49,052 bases of DNA, from NCBI RefSeq assembly GCF_009663145.1, contig NZ_VKHR01000042.1, forward strand, positions 1 to 49,052, written 5' to 3'. Made by a program: the position numbers and the translations under genes. This stretch comes from Shewanella sp. TC10. Its GTDB lineage: Bacteria > Pseudomonadota > Gammaproteobacteria > Enterobacterales > Shewanellaceae. Shown here one piece after another: positions 36,442 to 48,248 of this stretch. The notes below the pieces were generated by a model that was given only the letters and a program-made list of their open reading frames with translations, did no database searches and was not told the DNA's origin. Every line of letters begins with the position of its first letter. Position 1 is the first letter of the stretch.

Positions 36442-37413
36442 ATGCAAATGACAAGGAATAAAGTATTTGGAGTCGTTGGAGTAATCTTATTAATTGGTTA
36501 TTTCATTGCTGTTTGGTGGAGTATTGAGCCTGATATTCTTGAGCCAGAAGTACTTCAAAATGAACGCGGGGATGACATTGTTGGTTATGCCACGACATCT
36601 TCATTAATTTCGACTATGGAAACCCTATTGGACAAACCAGGTGGATGGTTATCCAATGATATTATGCCGCCGTCAGTAATGATGGATAATATGCCGGCTT
36701 TTGAGTTTGGTGCACTTGAGCAATCTCGTGACTTAGCCTTAATCATGCGTAAAGAGTTTAGTCGTTCACAATCGCAGTCAACTGCCGATGCTGATTTACT
36801 TGCCGCACATTCAAAGTTAAATATTGAACACACTAGCTGGTTAGTGCCAAGTGCTGAAGGCGAGTACCGTGAAGCAATTAAATTACTGAAACTATATCGC
36901 GCTAAAATTAGCGATACTGAAAACAGTAATGCACAGTTTTATGCCCGTGCTGATAATCTAAATGAATGGTTAAAAGAGGTTCAGAAACGTTTGGGCAGTA
37001 TGTCGCAGCGGTTATCTGCCAGCGTAGGTCAAGATCGTTTAAATACTGATTTAGCTGGTGATAACACTGCAAGGCAGTCGACACCTTCTTTGGCTAATTT
37101 AGAAATTAAAACTAGCTGGTGGAAAATTGATGATGTGCTTTATGAAAGTCGAGGCTCTGCTTGGGCTTTATTAAACTTCATGAAAGCTATCGAAGTTGAT
37201 TTTGCCGATGTGTTAGAAAAGAAAAATGCTGAAGTGAGTTTGCGACAAATTATTCGTGAACTGGAAGCAACTCAGCAAACCGTTTGGAGCCCAATGGTTT
37301 TAAATGGTGATGGATTTGGATTGGTAGCGAATCACTCGTTGGTGATGGCTAATTATATATCCCGTGCAAATGCCGCGGTGATTGATTTAACTAACTTACT
37401 CTCTCAGGGATAA
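36442..37413 (+). CDS. DUF2333 family membrane-anchored protein
   Basis: A 323-residue protein with one N-terminal membrane helix (about residues 8-27: FGVVGVILLIGYFIAVWW) and a large, mostly helical domain, probably periplasmic. Motifs such as PGGWLSNDIMPP, SRSQSQSTADADL and WWKIDDVLYESRGSAWAL are typical of DUF2333. The ATG at 36442 was chosen because AAGGAG lies eight bases upstream. It is between a copper chaperone and a TIGR04219 barrel gene, whose ATG overlaps its stop. The function of the family is unknown, and the neighbours suggest an envelope role. Confidence 0.85.
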   Translation: MQMTRNKVFGVVGVILLIGYFIAVWWSIEPDILEPEVLQNERGDDIVGYATTSSLISTMETLLDKPGGWLSNDIMPPSVMMDNMPAFEFGALEQSRDLALIMRKEFSRSQSQSTADADLLAAHSKLNIEHTSWLVPSAEGEYREAIKLLKLYRAKISDTENSNAQFYARADNLNEWLKEVQKRLGSMSQRLSASVGQDRLNTDLAGDNTARQSTPSLANLEIKTSWWKIDDVLYESRGSAWALLNFMKAIEVDFADVLEKKNAEVSLRQIIRELEATQQTVWSPMVLNGDGFGLVANHSLVMANYISRANAAVIDLTNLLSQG

Positions 37414-37415
37414 TG

Positions 37416-38153
37416 ATGAAAAAGACACTTCTTGCCACTGCCTTATTAGGTATGTTGAGCGTTTCTTCTGCTCATGCAGCTACTGTTGTTGGTTTTAAAG
37501 TTGGTGGTGATTACTGGGATGCTGACACCAGTGGTTCATTCAACAGCGATGATGGTGTAGCGCAAACTTATAACTATGAGTCTAAATCTCAAGGTAGCCT
37601 TTGGATTGCGATTGAGCATCCAATTCCATTGGTACCGAATATCAAAATTCGTGAAAACCGTTTAGAAGGTAAGGGCAGTCAAGTTGGCTCAAACTTTATG
37701 TTCAATGGTCATCAATTTGAATCTGACACCACAGTATATAACGACCTAAGTAACACTGATTTTGTACTTTACTATGAAATCCTGGATAACGATTTAGTGG
37801 CGTTAGATTTAGGTGCTGCTTACAAGCAAATGCACGGTTCATTGCGCGTTCAAGACCCAGGTCATCCTGAAGAAGTGGACGTAGATAGTGGTATTGTTAT
37901 GGTATATGCAAGCGCTGAGGTTGGCGTACCTGGTTTAGGTTTATATGCATTTGCTGATGTGATGCTTGGTGTCGATGAAACCAGTGTTTATGATTACAAC
38001 GCAGGTCTAGGTTGGAAGTTTGATGGTGTTGCTTTAGATACTGCTGTTCGTGTCGGTTACCGTGAGTTCAACTTCGATGTTGATGACTTCTCAAGTACGA
38101 CACAGAATATGACCTTTAAAGGTGCATTTGCCGGTGTTGAACTGACTTTCTAA
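37416..38153 (+). CDS. TIGR04219-type outer-membrane beta-barrel protein
   Basis: A 245-residue product with a signal peptide (LLATALLGMLSVSSAHA, cleavage near residue 21) and a beta-barrel pattern ending in FAGVELTF with the terminal Phe of outer-membrane proteins. FKVGGDYWDADTSGSF, HPIPLVPNIKIREN and GLGLYAFADVMLG recall the TIGR04219 family, which is common in this group. Two ATGs (37413, 37416) are possible; the second has better spacing from AGGGA. It is coupled to the DUF2333 gene by an overlapping stop/start and is followed by a terminator. Function is unknown. Confidence 0.84.
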   Translation: MKKTLLATALLGMLSVSSAHAATVVGFKVGGDYWDADTSGSFNSDDGVAQTYNYESKSQGSLWIAIEHPIPLVPNIKIRENRLEGKGSQVGSNFMFNGHQFESDTTVYNDLSNTDFVLYYEILDNDLVALDLGAAYKQMHGSLRVQDPGHPEEVDVDSGIVMVYASAEVGVPGLGLYAFADVMLGVDETSVYDYNAGLGWKFDGVALDTAVRVGYREFNFDVDDFSSTTQNMTFKGAFAGVELTF

Positions 38154-38172
38154 CCAGTAAGTTATTAGCAAT

Positions 38173-38198
38173 AAAAGCCGCCTAATGGCGGCTTTTTT
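38173..38198 (+). terminator. Rho-independent terminator after the barrel gene
   Basis: AAAAGCCGCC/GGCGGCTTTT with loop TAAT, followed by a T run. It ends the copper-chaperone/DUF2333/barrel transcript. Confidence 0.92.
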
Positions 38199-38377
38199 GT
38201 GGCTCAAATTTAATATTATTTACTCAGTCATTAAGCCGCTGTTTTAGCAGATGTCATCGAACTTGAAGTGCCTGCAATTTAATTCAGAACTCAGTAAGCG
38301 TTGATGTTAATTGTTGTCGTTGAATAGATAAGCTGCAGGAGTTGAAATGACTTTCTGATTAGCTGGTTTACAGAAAC

Positions 38378-38405
38378 AAAAAAACCGCCAACTGGCGGTT
38401 TTTTA
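38378..38405 (-). terminator. Terminator of tolC
   Basis: AAAAAACCGCCA/TGGCGGTTTTTT, a near-continuous 12-bp dyad with a two-base centre, A and T tracts on both sides, just after the tolC stop on the minus strand. It can act in both directions. Confidence 0.9.
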
Positions 38406-38424
38406 CTGCGTTATCTGCTCAATA

Positions 38425-39735
38425 TTACTGAGCGATTAAGCCGTTATTGATTGAGATGATGTCATCTTCACTCAAGGTACCAGCAGCTTGTTTAAGCGCC
38501 AAGATAGAGTTGATGTAACCATAACGAGCATCAGATAACTGACGCTTTGAATCATATAAGTCACGTGTACGGTTTAATACGTCAACGATAGTACGTGTAC
38601 CCACTTCAAAACCTGCTTGAGTCGCTTTTAAAGCACTTTCAGATGAAATCACTGATTGCTCATAAGCACGGATTGAACTGATTGATGCGCCGACGTTGTT
38701 AAAGTTATTACGTACATCTTTAACTACACCACGATGAACCTGTTCCAGTTTTTCACTTGCTTCAACATAAGCAAACTGTGCTTGCTTAACTTGAGAAGTC
38801 ACTTTGAAACCTTCAAAAATCGGTACACTTAAAGTCACTGCAATGTTGGCATTATCGTAGTCAGCCCCAGGGCTTTGATCGAATCCTTTAGTATAGCCAG
38901 CACCTAAATTTAGCGAAGGCATGTGGCCTGCTTTATAAAGAGTGATAGTTTCGCTAGCGATATCACGACCGATACGCTGAGTCATCAAATCAATACTGTT
39001 AGTTTCAGCAATTTTCAACCATTCAGACGAACTGGTTGGGCTAGGAGCACCAGCTGAGAAACGGTTGGTATCAAGGGTATTAATCGATTTATGATCTATC
39101 CCTGTGATTTCACGTAATGCTTCATAGCTGTTCGCTAATGTGTTTTCAGCAAGAATTTCAGTTGCAGAAGCTAAATCGTATTGTGCTTGAGCTTCATGTA
39201 CGTCGGTAATTGCAGTAAGGCCTACAGCAAAACGTTGTTTAGTTTGCTCTAGTTGACGCTCAATTGCGCGTTTTTCTGCACCTTGGAATTCAAAGTTGTC
39301 TTTTGCCGTTAATACATCAAAGTAAGCAGTAGTTACGCGAATGATTAATGCTTGAAGCGCAGATGCATAGGCTGAATCAGCCTGAGATGCTGCCATTTCA
39401 GCTAGGTCTAAGCCTACCCATGCACTGTGATCATAAATCACTTGATTTAAGGTTACACCACCAGTGAAGCCTTCTGGTTTATCTGTAGGTGTACCATCAT
39501 CTGTATCATTCCATGCTTTAGAGTAGCCTACGTTTGCGCTGATGGTAGGCAGTAAGGGAGCACGGTTTTCTTCAATCGTTTCGTATAGTGCATCACGTTG
39601 AGACTGAGCTTGAAGTACGATGGTATCGCTTGTCAGCGCTTGCTGATAAATTTGCAATAAATCGTCAGCATTTGCTGCAGGTGCAGCAACAGCTAGTGTT
39701 AGTGCTGCGTATAAAGAACGTATTTTAAATTTCAT
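38425..39735 (-). CDS. tolC: TolC-family outer-membrane export channel
   Basis: TolC trimers form the outer-membrane channel and periplasmic tunnel used by multidrug efflux pumps and type I secretion. The 436-residue product has a signal peptide (YAALTLAVAAPAANA) and two homologous halves of strands and long coiled helices. Conserved features are NVGYSKAWN, TTAYFDVLTAKDN, KQRFAVGLTAITDVHEAQAQ and the second-half GFEVGTRTIVDVLNRTRDLY. At 436 residues it lacks the extended C-terminal tail of E. coli TolC (about 470 mature). It is divergent from nudF, the E. coli arrangement, which supports tolC over a paralogue. Confidence 0.93.
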   Translation of the reverse strand: MKFKIRSLYAALTLAVAAPAANADDLLQIYQQALTSDTIVLQAQSQRDALYETIEENRAPLLPTISANVGYSKAWNDTDDGTPTDKPEGFTGGVTLNQVIYDHSAWVGLDLAEMAASQADSAYASALQALIIRVTTAYFDVLTAKDNFEFQGAEKRAIERQLEQTKQRFAVGLTAITDVHEAQAQYDLASATEILAENTLANSYEALREITGIDHKSINTLDTNRFSAGAPSPTSSSEWLKIAETNSIDLMTQRIGRDIASETITLYKAGHMPSLNLGAGYTKGFDQSPGADYDNANIAVTLSVPIFEGFKVTSQVKQAQFAYVEASEKLEQVHRGVVKDVRNNFNNVGASISSIRAYEQSVISSESALKATQAGFEVGTRTIVDVLNRTRDLYDSKRQLSDARYGYINSILALKQAAGTLSEDDIISINNGLIAQ

Positions 39736-39787
39736 TTGCTGCCCTTTTAGACATAGTCTCCGCTTGGGAGGTAAGATGATCTTGTTT

Positions 39788-39835
39788 GTTCACAATTTTA
39801 AATTTTAAGCAAGATTGATTTAGCATATTGTGAAC
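39788..39835. promoter_or_regulatory. Inverted repeat in the tolC/nudF divergent region
   Basis: GTTCACAAT (39788-39796) and ATTGTGAAC (39827-39835) are perfect inverted copies 30 bases apart. The gap (39736-40017) holds divergent promoters and no gene. The half-sites resemble CRP halves (TCACA, TGTGA) but point outward, so they do not form a standard CRP site. Confidence 0.4.
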
Positions 39836-40017
39836 CAGCTAAAACTTTGTGCAATCCCGCTATGTATCTAGTGTGTATGATAAAAAGACTATCATCTTTA
39901 AGCTAAATATCAACTTTCAAGTTGTAACAGACTTTTTTAAACTCGCATGCTTAAATGCTTAGCTAATATAATAATGCATTAAATATTTCAAAGGGCTTAC
40001 AAACTGTAAGAAAAAAT

Positions 40018-40641
40018 ATGAAAGATAGTGAAGTAATAGAACAATTTAACGCAAAAAGCGATGTTGAAGTCATTTCCACTAAAACCTTATATAAAGGTTT
40101 CTTTCAATTAGATGAATATAAATTCAAACATAAGCTATTTTCTGGTGGCTGGAGTGAAGTTGTCACACGGGAAGTTTTCGAGCGAGGCAATGCCGTCGTT
40201 GTTTTACCTTATGATCCAGTCACTCACCAAGTAGTATTGATAGAGCAAATTAGATTACCTGCATTAGCAACGACTAATTCTGTTTGGCTTCTTGAGCTTG
40301 TGGCAGGTATGATTGCTGCCGGCGAAGTTCCAGCTGAAGTCGCAGAGCGTGAGCTAATGGAAGAAACTGGCTTGACGGCCAGCGAAGTGCATTTGGTCAA
40401 TAGTTATTTAGCAACACCAGGTGGTTCTTCTGAGCGTTTTCATTTTTATTGGGCTAAAGTTGATGCCACTAAAGCTGAAGGTATTCATGGACTCGATTAT
40501 GAACATGAAGATATTAAAGTGCATGTTGTTGGCTTTGACGCTGCGATGGCTATGGTGAATTCAGGTCGAATAGATAATGCATCTACTGTTATTGGCTTGC
40601 AATGGTTAGCGTTAAACCTAGATACAGTAAGACAAGCATAG
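40018..40641 (+). CDS. nudF: NudF, ADP-ribose pyrophosphatase
   Basis: NudF is a Nudix hydrolase splitting ADP-ribose into AMP and ribose 5-phosphate. The Nudix box is complete: G-x5-E-x7-REL-x-EE-x-G starting at Gly97 (AGMIAAGEVPAEVAERELME and on). The upstream EQIRLPAL and downstream YLATPGGSSERFHFYWA match the ADP-ribose subfamily, and the length of 207 is typical (E. coli 209). It starts the nudF-yqiB-cpdA-yqiA-parE series. Confidence 0.95.
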   Translation: MKDSEVIEQFNAKSDVEVISTKTLYKGFFQLDEYKFKHKLFSGGWSEVVTREVFERGNAVVVLPYDPVTHQVVLIEQIRLPALATTNSVWLLELVAGMIAAGEVPAEVAERELMEETGLTASEVHLVNSYLATPGGSSERFHFYWAKVDATKAEGIHGLDYEHEDIKVHVVGFDAAMAMVNSGRIDNASTVIGLQWLALNLDTVRQA

Positions 40642-40700
40642 CTTAATAGGTTTATCGTTAAAGAATTGCAGTCAAATAAGCAAAAGTAAGTGAGTTAATT

Positions 40701-41141
40701 TTGAAGCAACAAACCACTAAAGATAAATACCAACCTAACGTCAGTGCTTTCCTAGCATTGTGTGGGCGTAATTATGCGTTGATTTTAAAGTGGCTACCAG
40801 ATGTTGCTGACGTTAATGACTCTTGGACTGTAGAAGGTCAATTTGGCCTACTGGATGTCACTATCTTAGAGAACACAAAATATACTCAATTAATTGAAAT
40901 AACGCGCCATTTGCCTAACAGTGATTTCCTTATCACACCTAAAGCCTGTGTGCGAGTCTATCATGATGCTCAATTAGCAGAAGTGTTAACTAGTCAACAG
41001 ATTTATCGGTTAAAAGCAGTGTATGATTATCCAAATGTACATATGCATCAAACGGATGAGAAGTATCAAGTTAATGCATTTCTAGAAGAGCTGTTAAAGA
41101 TTGGATGTCGCCCAGTGCAAGTCTGTTCTTCATCACTCTAA
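40701..41141 (+). CDS. yqiB: YqiB, DUF1249 protein
   Basis: This 146-residue soluble protein matches DUF1249: FLALCGRNYALILKWLP, the VRVYHDAQLAEVLTSQQIYR segment and YDYPNVHMHQTDEKYQVNAF align with E. coli YqiB. The start is TTG at 40701 with only a weak upstream purine stretch. Its place between nudF and cpdA is conserved. Function is unknown. Confidence 0.9.
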   Translation: MKQQTTKDKYQPNVSAFLALCGRNYALILKWLPDVADVNDSWTVEGQFGLLDVTILENTKYTQLIEITRHLPNSDFLITPKACVRVYHDAQLAEVLTSQQIYRLKAVYDYPNVHMHQTDEKYQVNAFLEELLKIGCRPVQVCSSSL

Positions 41142-41173
41142 AACATTGAATTAATTTATGTTGGGATTAATTA

Positions 41174-42013
41174 GTGCTTAAAGAGCCAGTGTCTTATTCA
41201 ATTGCTGATACGGATGTCGTGCGACTTATTCAAGTTACTGACCCGCATTTATTTGCTGATCCTGAAGCAAAGCTGTTAGGTGTGAATACGGCTGCCAGTT
41301 TTCAGGCGGTGTTAAATACTTATCTTGCGACCGAATACCCAGCTGACATGATTTTGGCTACGGGTGATATAAGCCAAGATTATTCTCCACAGTCTTACCA
41401 ACATTTTTCCGCGACTATTGCAGAACTAAACCTTCCTTGTCATTACCTACCTGGTAATCATGATGATCCACGCTTGATGAGTTTACATATGCAAGGGCCA
41501 CATTTATTTGGCCAGCAGCGTATTCTAGCTGGTGAATGGCAAATTTTAATGTTGGATTCTACGGTGCGGGGCAAGCCTGGCGGTTATATGGCTGAGCAGC
41601 AATTTGCGCTTATTGATGCTGCCATTAAAGCTGAACCGAATAAGCATGTTTTACTGGTGATGCATCACAACCCCATTTTAGTTGAGTGTAGTTGGCTTGA
41701 TCAGCACTGTATGAGCAATGGCGACGCTTTTTTAAAGCGTGTTAGTCAATATCCGCAAGTTAAAGGCGCACTTTGGGGGCATGTCCATCAAACCATAGAT
41801 ACCCAGTACCCTACTGCTGAGGGGGGGATTTATTTAATGGCCACGCCATCCACCTGTATACAATTTAAACCAAAATCATCCTATTTTGCTTTAGATGGAC
41901 TTCAACCTGGCTATCGTTTGCTGGAGTTAGCAAGCAATGGTAGCATTCAAACAAACGTTTATCGGGTGCCTGGGGAAAAATTCTCTCCAGACAATGATGC
42001 TAGCGGTTATTAA
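41174..42013 (+). CDS. cpdA: CpdA, 3',5'-cAMP phosphodiesterase
   Basis: CpdA is a cytoplasmic metallophosphoesterase that hydrolyses cAMP and so dampens CRP activity. The metal-binding motifs are all present: Asp23 and His25 (TDPHL), GD at 64-65 (ATGDISQD), GNHDDP at 94-99, MHHNP and WGHVHQ. The 279-residue length fits E. coli CpdA (275). The start is GTG at 41174. It is embedded in the conserved nudF-parE series. Confidence 0.94.
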   Translation: MLKEPVSYSIADTDVVRLIQVTDPHLFADPEAKLLGVNTAASFQAVLNTYLATEYPADMILATGDISQDYSPQSYQHFSATIAELNLPCHYLPGNHDDPRLMSLHMQGPHLFGQQRILAGEWQILMLDSTVRGKPGGYMAEQQFALIDAAIKAEPNKHVLLVMHHNPILVECSWLDQHCMSNGDAFLKRVSQYPQVKGALWGHVHQTIDTQYPTAEGGIYLMATPSTCIQFKPKSSYFALDGLQPGYRLLELASNGSIQTNVYRVPGEKFSPDNDASGY

Positions 42014-42087
42014 GCGCTAAATATTCATGTGTTAGCCTGATTTTATTGATGCTTTGGCATTTCAGGTTATTTAAAGCGAGAGGAAGT

Positions 42088-42663
42088 ATGCTTCTCTATA
42101 TACATGGATTTAATAGTTCCCCTCTGTCAGATAAAGCAGTAGAAACGGCTCAGTATATTCAACACCGTTTTCCTAATTTAAACTTCATTCAACCTCAATT
42201 ACCATCATCGCCAAAAGAAGCGATGGCCTTATTATGTGGTATTGTAGAGCGCGCGAAAGCAGAAGGTGAATCATTAGGCTTTATTGGCTCTTCTTTAGGT
42301 GGTTATTTTGCGAGCTATTTAGCTGAGACCTATGGCGGTAAAGCTGTTTTAATTAACCCTGCGGTAAAGCCATTTGAGCTTTTTGATGAGTTTTTAGGGC
42401 CTCAATATAATCCCTATACTGACGAGCACTATCAAGTATTGCCACAACACAAGTTAGATGTGGCTGAGTATGATACTGAAGTGATATTTCGTCCCGACCG
42501 TTTCTTAGTATTTTTGCAAACTGGCGATGAAGTGTTAGATTATCGTCAAGCGTTATCCAAATATCATTGTTGTGAGCTGCATTTAGAGCCCAATGGTGAT
42601 CACAGTTTTATTGGCTATAAAAATCAGCTAGATAAGATTTGTGACTTTTTACAGATTTCTTAA
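42088..42663 (+). CDS. yqiA: YqiA-type esterase
   Basis: An alpha/beta-hydrolase of 191 residues. LLYIHGFNSSP forms the oxyanion region, FIGSSLGGYFASYLAE the nucleophile elbow, and GDEVLDYRQA and GDHSF carry the Asp and His. These match E. coli YqiA, a carboxylesterase acting on short and medium acyl chains. I chose the ATG at 42088, with GAGAGGAAGT ahead of it; an upstream in-frame ATG at 42046 would add 14 residues without family support. It lies between cpdA and parE, as in E. coli. Confidence 0.92.
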   Translation: MLLYIHGFNSSPLSDKAVETAQYIQHRFPNLNFIQPQLPSSPKEAMALLCGIVERAKAEGESLGFIGSSLGGYFASYLAETYGGKAVLINPAVKPFELFDEFLGPQYNPYTDEHYQVLPQHKLDVAEYDTEVIFRPDRFLVFLQTGDEVLDYRQALSKYHCCELHLEPNGDHSFIGYKNQLDKICDFLQIS

Positions 42664-42703
42664 TCAGTTTCATTAGGGCCCAATAATGTGGGCTAACAAT
42701 TGA

Positions 42704-44605
<1,902 letters not shown>

Positions 44606-44673
44606 AAGGGTAGTTAGACCCGTACTATTACATTGCACATTGCCCAAAAAGAGAAAGGCAAAGAATAATTATA

Positions 44674-45828
44674 ATGTCGAGAATAATAATTAAAATGGAT
44701 ATCAAGCAAATTTCAACAGCCTTAAAAACACTGTCTGTAATAGCTTTAGCTCAGCTTGCTGCAGTTAAGGCGCTTGCTGCCGATCCTATGATGATTACTG
44801 TTACAAAAGGATTTGGACTCACTTTATATGCTTCTGATTTGGGTGACTCCAAGCAGATGGCAATTGGTAGCCAAGGGACCTTATTTGTTGGCTCAAGAAA
44901 GAGCGGCACAATTTACGCGTTAGTTGATTCTGATAACGATGGCCAAGTGAATAAACGTTATTTGATTGGCAAAGGTTTGGAATACCCGGAAGCTATCGCT
45001 TTTCATAACGGTGATTTATACGTAGCCGAAGATGATCGCATTCTGCGCTATCAAGATGTTGAAAACCGTCTTCGCCGCCCAGGTCGACCTAAAGAAGTCT
45101 ATTCCGGCTTACCTAGCATAGAACGCAAGCATGCCCGCGGTATGGAGTTTGGTCCAGATGGTCGCCTTTATATCTCGATTGGTTCACCATGTAATGTTTG
45201 TGAAGCGCCAGCGCCATTTGGCAGCATGTTAGCGATTGATATTAAATCGGGTGACACAGAGCAGGTGGCTTCAGGGTTGCGTCGTGTTATCGGTTTTGAC
45301 TGGTCGCCAAGTACTGACAAATTATGGTTTGCCGATCAAGGACGAAATTGGATGGGCGATAATATGCCCGCAGATGAAATTAACCGTATCGATGTAAAAG
45401 GCAGTCATTTCGGGTTTCCATATATACATGGTACCGATGTCGCCGAACCCGCTTTTAAAAAGCCTGACACCTTAAATGTGTCAGTACCGCAATTTGAATT
45501 ACCCGCGCACGTTAAACCTACCAGTTTACTGTTTTACGAAGGTAAACAGTTCCCTGAACGTTACCACAATCAACTTTTTGTTGCTGAAAATGGTTCTTGG
45601 AACCGTTCAAGTAAGATTGGTTACCAAGTTGTCATGTTAACGCTTGATGGTGATGAAATAACCAAACGTGAGAGAGTAGTTAGCTTTTTAGACGGAGAAT
45701 TCCCCGTCGCCAGACCTTATGACCTGATAAATGCACCTGATGGAGCAATGTTCATCTCTGATGACTTAAAAGGCAATATATATCGCTTGTTTTACAAAGC
45801 GACAGAACAATCACAGGATATGAAATAA
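44674..45828 (+). CDS. PQQ-type soluble sugar/sorbosone dehydrogenase family protein
   Basis: A 384-residue exported protein with a signal peptide ([15 protein letters not shown], cleavage after residue 36). A beta-propeller domain follows of the soluble glucose/sorbosone dehydrogenase family: [77 protein letters not shown] and the C-terminal [24 protein letters not shown] pair follows GSP, as in that family. Members use PQQ in some bacteria, but PQQ binding cannot be asserted here and no pqq genes lie in the window. Translation may start at 44674 or 44695. Its stop overlaps the parC start, so it is coupled to parC. Confidence 0.87.
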   Translation: MSRIIIKMDIKQISTALKTLSVIALAQLAAVKALAADPMMITVTKGFGLTLYASDLGDSKQMAIGSQGTLFVGSRKSGTIYALVDSDNDGQVNKRYLIGKGLEYPEAIAFHNGDLYVAEDDRILRYQDVENRLRRPGRPKEVYSGLPSIERKHARGMEFGPDGRLYISIGSPCNVCEAPAPFGSMLAIDIKSGDTEQVASGLRRVIGFDWSPSTDKLWFADQGRNWMGDNMPADEINRIDVKGSHFGFPYIHGTDVAEPAFKKPDTLNVSVPQFELPAHVKPTSLLFYEGKQFPERYHNQLFVAENGSWNRSSKIGYQVVMLTLDGDEITKRERVVSFLDGEFPVARPYDLINAPDGAMFISDDLKGNIYRLFYKATEQSQDMK

Positions 45829-48122
45829 TGAGTGATGCGATTGAATTAAGCCTTGATGGTGTAGAGCAAATGCCTCTGCGCCGCTTTACTGAAGAGGCTT
45901 ATTTAAACTATTCAATGTACGTGATTATGGACCGTGCTTTGCCGCATATTGGCGATGGTTTAAAACCTGTTCAACGTCGTATTATCTATGCAATGAGTGA
46001 GCTTGGCTTATCAGCTCAGTCAAAGCATAAGAAATCTGCCCGTACCGTTGGTGATGTATTAGGTAAATACCACCCACATGGTGACAGCGCGTGTTACGAA
46101 GCAATGGTATTAATGGCACAGCCATTTTCATATCGCTACCCTTTGGTCGACGGTCAAGGAAACTGGGGCGCACCAGATGATCCTAAATCCTTCGCTGCGA
46201 TGCGTTATACCGAAGCAAAACTATCAAAATTCTCTGAAGTATTATTATCTGAGCTGGGTCAAGGGACTGTAGATTGGGGCGTTAACTTTGACGGCACCAT
46301 GAAAGAGCCCAAGTCATTACCTGCACGCTTACCGCATATTTTATTGAATGGTATTACCGGTATTGCTGTTGGTATGGCAACAGATATTCCGCCACATAAC
46401 GTGCGCGAATTAGTCTCTGCATGTGTAGAGCTACTTGAAAATCCTAAAGCTGAATTAGAGCGCCTGATGGAGTTTGTGCCAGGCCCTGATTATCCAACAT
46501 ACGCTGAGATCATTACCCCAAGTAAAGATATTGCTAAGATTTACCAAACAGGTCGCGGTTCAATCAAAATGCGCGCTGTTTACGATATCGATAATGGTGA
46601 AGTTGTGATTACTGCTTTGCCTCATCAAGCGGGTAGTGGCAAAATTCTTGAGCAAATTGCCAATCAAATGCAAGCGAAAAAGCTGCCAATGGTAGCGGAT
46701 TTACGTGATGAATCAGATCATGAAAATCCTGTTCGTTTAGTGGTTGTTCCTCGTTCTAATCGAGTTGATTGCGATCAACTGATGGCACACTTATTTGCTA
46801 CAACCGATTTAGAAAAAAGCTTTCGCGTTAACTTAAACGTCTTGGGTCTTGATGGCCGTCCTAAAGTTAAAGGATTAAAAGAGTTACTCACCGAGTGGTT
46901 GACCTACCGTATTTCAACGGTGACCCGTCGTTTACAGTTCAGATTAGATAAAGTACTGGCTCGATTGCATATTCTTGATGCGTTAATGATTGCCTTCTTG
47001 AATATCGATGAAGTGATTGAAATCATTCGCTTCCACGATGAGCCAAAAGCCGAGTTAATGGCTCGCTTTGAGTTGTCAGAGAAGCAAGCTGAAGCGATAT
47101 TAGATTTAAAACTACGTCATTTAGCTAAGCTCGAAGAGTTTAAGATTAAAGGTGAGCAAGAAGAGCTCGCAGCTGAGCGTGATAAGCTGGAATTAATTCT
47201 AGGTTCTGAGCGTCGTTTAAAAACCTTAGTGAAAAAAGAGTTAATTCAAGATGGTGAAACGTTTGGCGATGATAGACGTTCTCCAATTATCGAACGTGTA
47301 GAGTCTAAAGCGTTAACAGAGCAAGAGCTTACTCCTGCAGAATCAGTGACTGTTGTATTGTCTGATAAAGGTTGGGTTCGCTGCGCTAAAGGCCATGATG
47401 TTGATGGTGAAGGGCTGAACTATAAATCGGGTGATGCTTTCCTTTGCAGTGCTAGTGGTAAGAGTAACCAGCCAAGCGTATTTATTGACTCTACAGGGCG
47501 GGCGTTTGCAACTGACACCCATACCTTGCCTTCAGCCAGAAGTCAGGGCGAACCCATCACTACTCGCTTTAATCTATCTCCTGATGCAGTCATGCGCCAT
47601 GTATTACTGGGTGTGGACAGCCAATGCTATTTACTGGCTAGTGATGCAGGCTATGGTTTTATTGGTTCATACGCGGATATGATTAGTCGTAACAAAGCGG
47701 GTAAAGCATTACTGAGTCTACCTGCCAATGCGCAGTCATTGATGCCTAAACTAGTCAATAAAGGGGTAACGCAATCGATTATTGCCATTACCAATGAAGG
47801 CCGCATGCTGATATTTGATGTGGATGCATTGCCGCAATTATCGAAAGGTAAAGGCAACAAGATTATTGGTATTCCAACGGATCGCGCTAAAAATCGTGAA
47901 GAACTACTCATTCATTTGGATATTATTCCTGAGGATGCGTCAGTCACTCTGTGGGCTGGTAAACGTAAGTTAACCTTAAAACCATCTGACTTAGAGCATT
48001 ATCGTGGTGAAAGAGGCCGTCGTGGCGCTAAATTGCCAAGAGGTTTACAGCGTGTCGATAGTGTTCAGATTGAGCAAGGTGCTCAAACCGCTGAAGATGA
48101 AACAGAAGAGTCGGGCATTTAG
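45828..48122 (+). CDS. parC: ParC, topoisomerase IV subunit A
   Basis: ParC is the DNA-cleaving subunit of topoisomerase IV. The active-site Tyr127 ([11 protein letters not shown]), the [15 protein letters not shown] region and the C-terminal beta-pinwheel are all present in 764 residues (E. coli 752). At the quinolone-resistance positions, Ser87 and Glu91 (E. coli Ser80 and Glu84) are the sensitive-type residues. The ATG shares a base with the stop of the preceding dehydrogenase gene (TAATG), so parC is probably translated by coupling, unlike E. coli where other genes separate parE and parC. Confidence 0.97.
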   Translation: MSDAIELSLDGVEQMPLRRFTEEAYLNYSMYVIMDRALPHIGDGLKPVQRRIIYAMSELGLSAQSKHKKSARTVGDVLGKYHPHGDSACYEAMVLMAQPFSYRYPLVDGQGNWGAPDDPKSFAAMRYTEAKLSKFSEVLLSELGQGTVDWGVNFDGTMKEPKSLPARLPHILLNGITGIAVGMATDIPPHNVRELVSACVELLENPKAELERLMEFVPGPDYPTYAEIITPSKDIAKIYQTGRGSIKMRAVYDIDNGEVVITALPHQAGSGKILEQIANQMQAKKLPMVADLRDESDHENPVRLVVVPRSNRVDCDQLMAHLFATTDLEKSFRVNLNVLGLDGRPKVKGLKELLTEWLTYRISTVTRRLQFRLDKVLARLHILDALMIAFLNIDEVIEIIRFHDEPKAELMARFELSEKQAEAILDLKLRHLAKLEEFKIKGEQEELAAERDKLELILGSERRLKTLVKKELIQDGETFGDDRRSPIIERVESKALTEQELTPAESVTVVLSDKGWVRCAKGHDVDGEGLNYKSGDAFLCSASGKSNQPSVFIDSTGRAFATDTHTLPSARSQGEPITTRFNLSPDAVMRHVLLGVDSQCYLLASDAGYGFIGSYADMISRNKAGKALLSLPANAQSLMPKLVNKGVTQSIIAITNEGRMLIFDVDALPQLSKGKGNKIIGIPTDRAKNREELLIHLDIIPEDASVTLWAGKRKLTLKPSDLEHYRGERGRRGAKLPRGLQRVDSVQIEQGAQTAEDETEESGI

Positions 48123-48152
48123 AACACTCCAATCTAAATAATCGCTTGAAAC

Positions 48153-48182
48153 AAAAAATGCTGCCTCAGGGCAGCATTTTTT
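48153..48182 (+). terminator. Rho-independent terminator after parC
   Basis: AAAAAATGCTGCC/GGCAGCATTTTTT, 13 perfect pairs closing a four-base loop. It ends the parE-dehydrogenase-parC transcript. Confidence 0.95.
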
Positions 48183-48248
48183 ATGAATTAGATTTGAAGT
48201 TAACGCTTATATTTATTGAGAAATGAAGGACTGAAAATATAATAGAGA

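Noticed and set aside
39788..39835. A standard CRP-binding site
   Set aside because: The half-sites point outward (TCACA before TGTGA) and lie 30 bases apart, unlike TGTGA-N6-TCACA.
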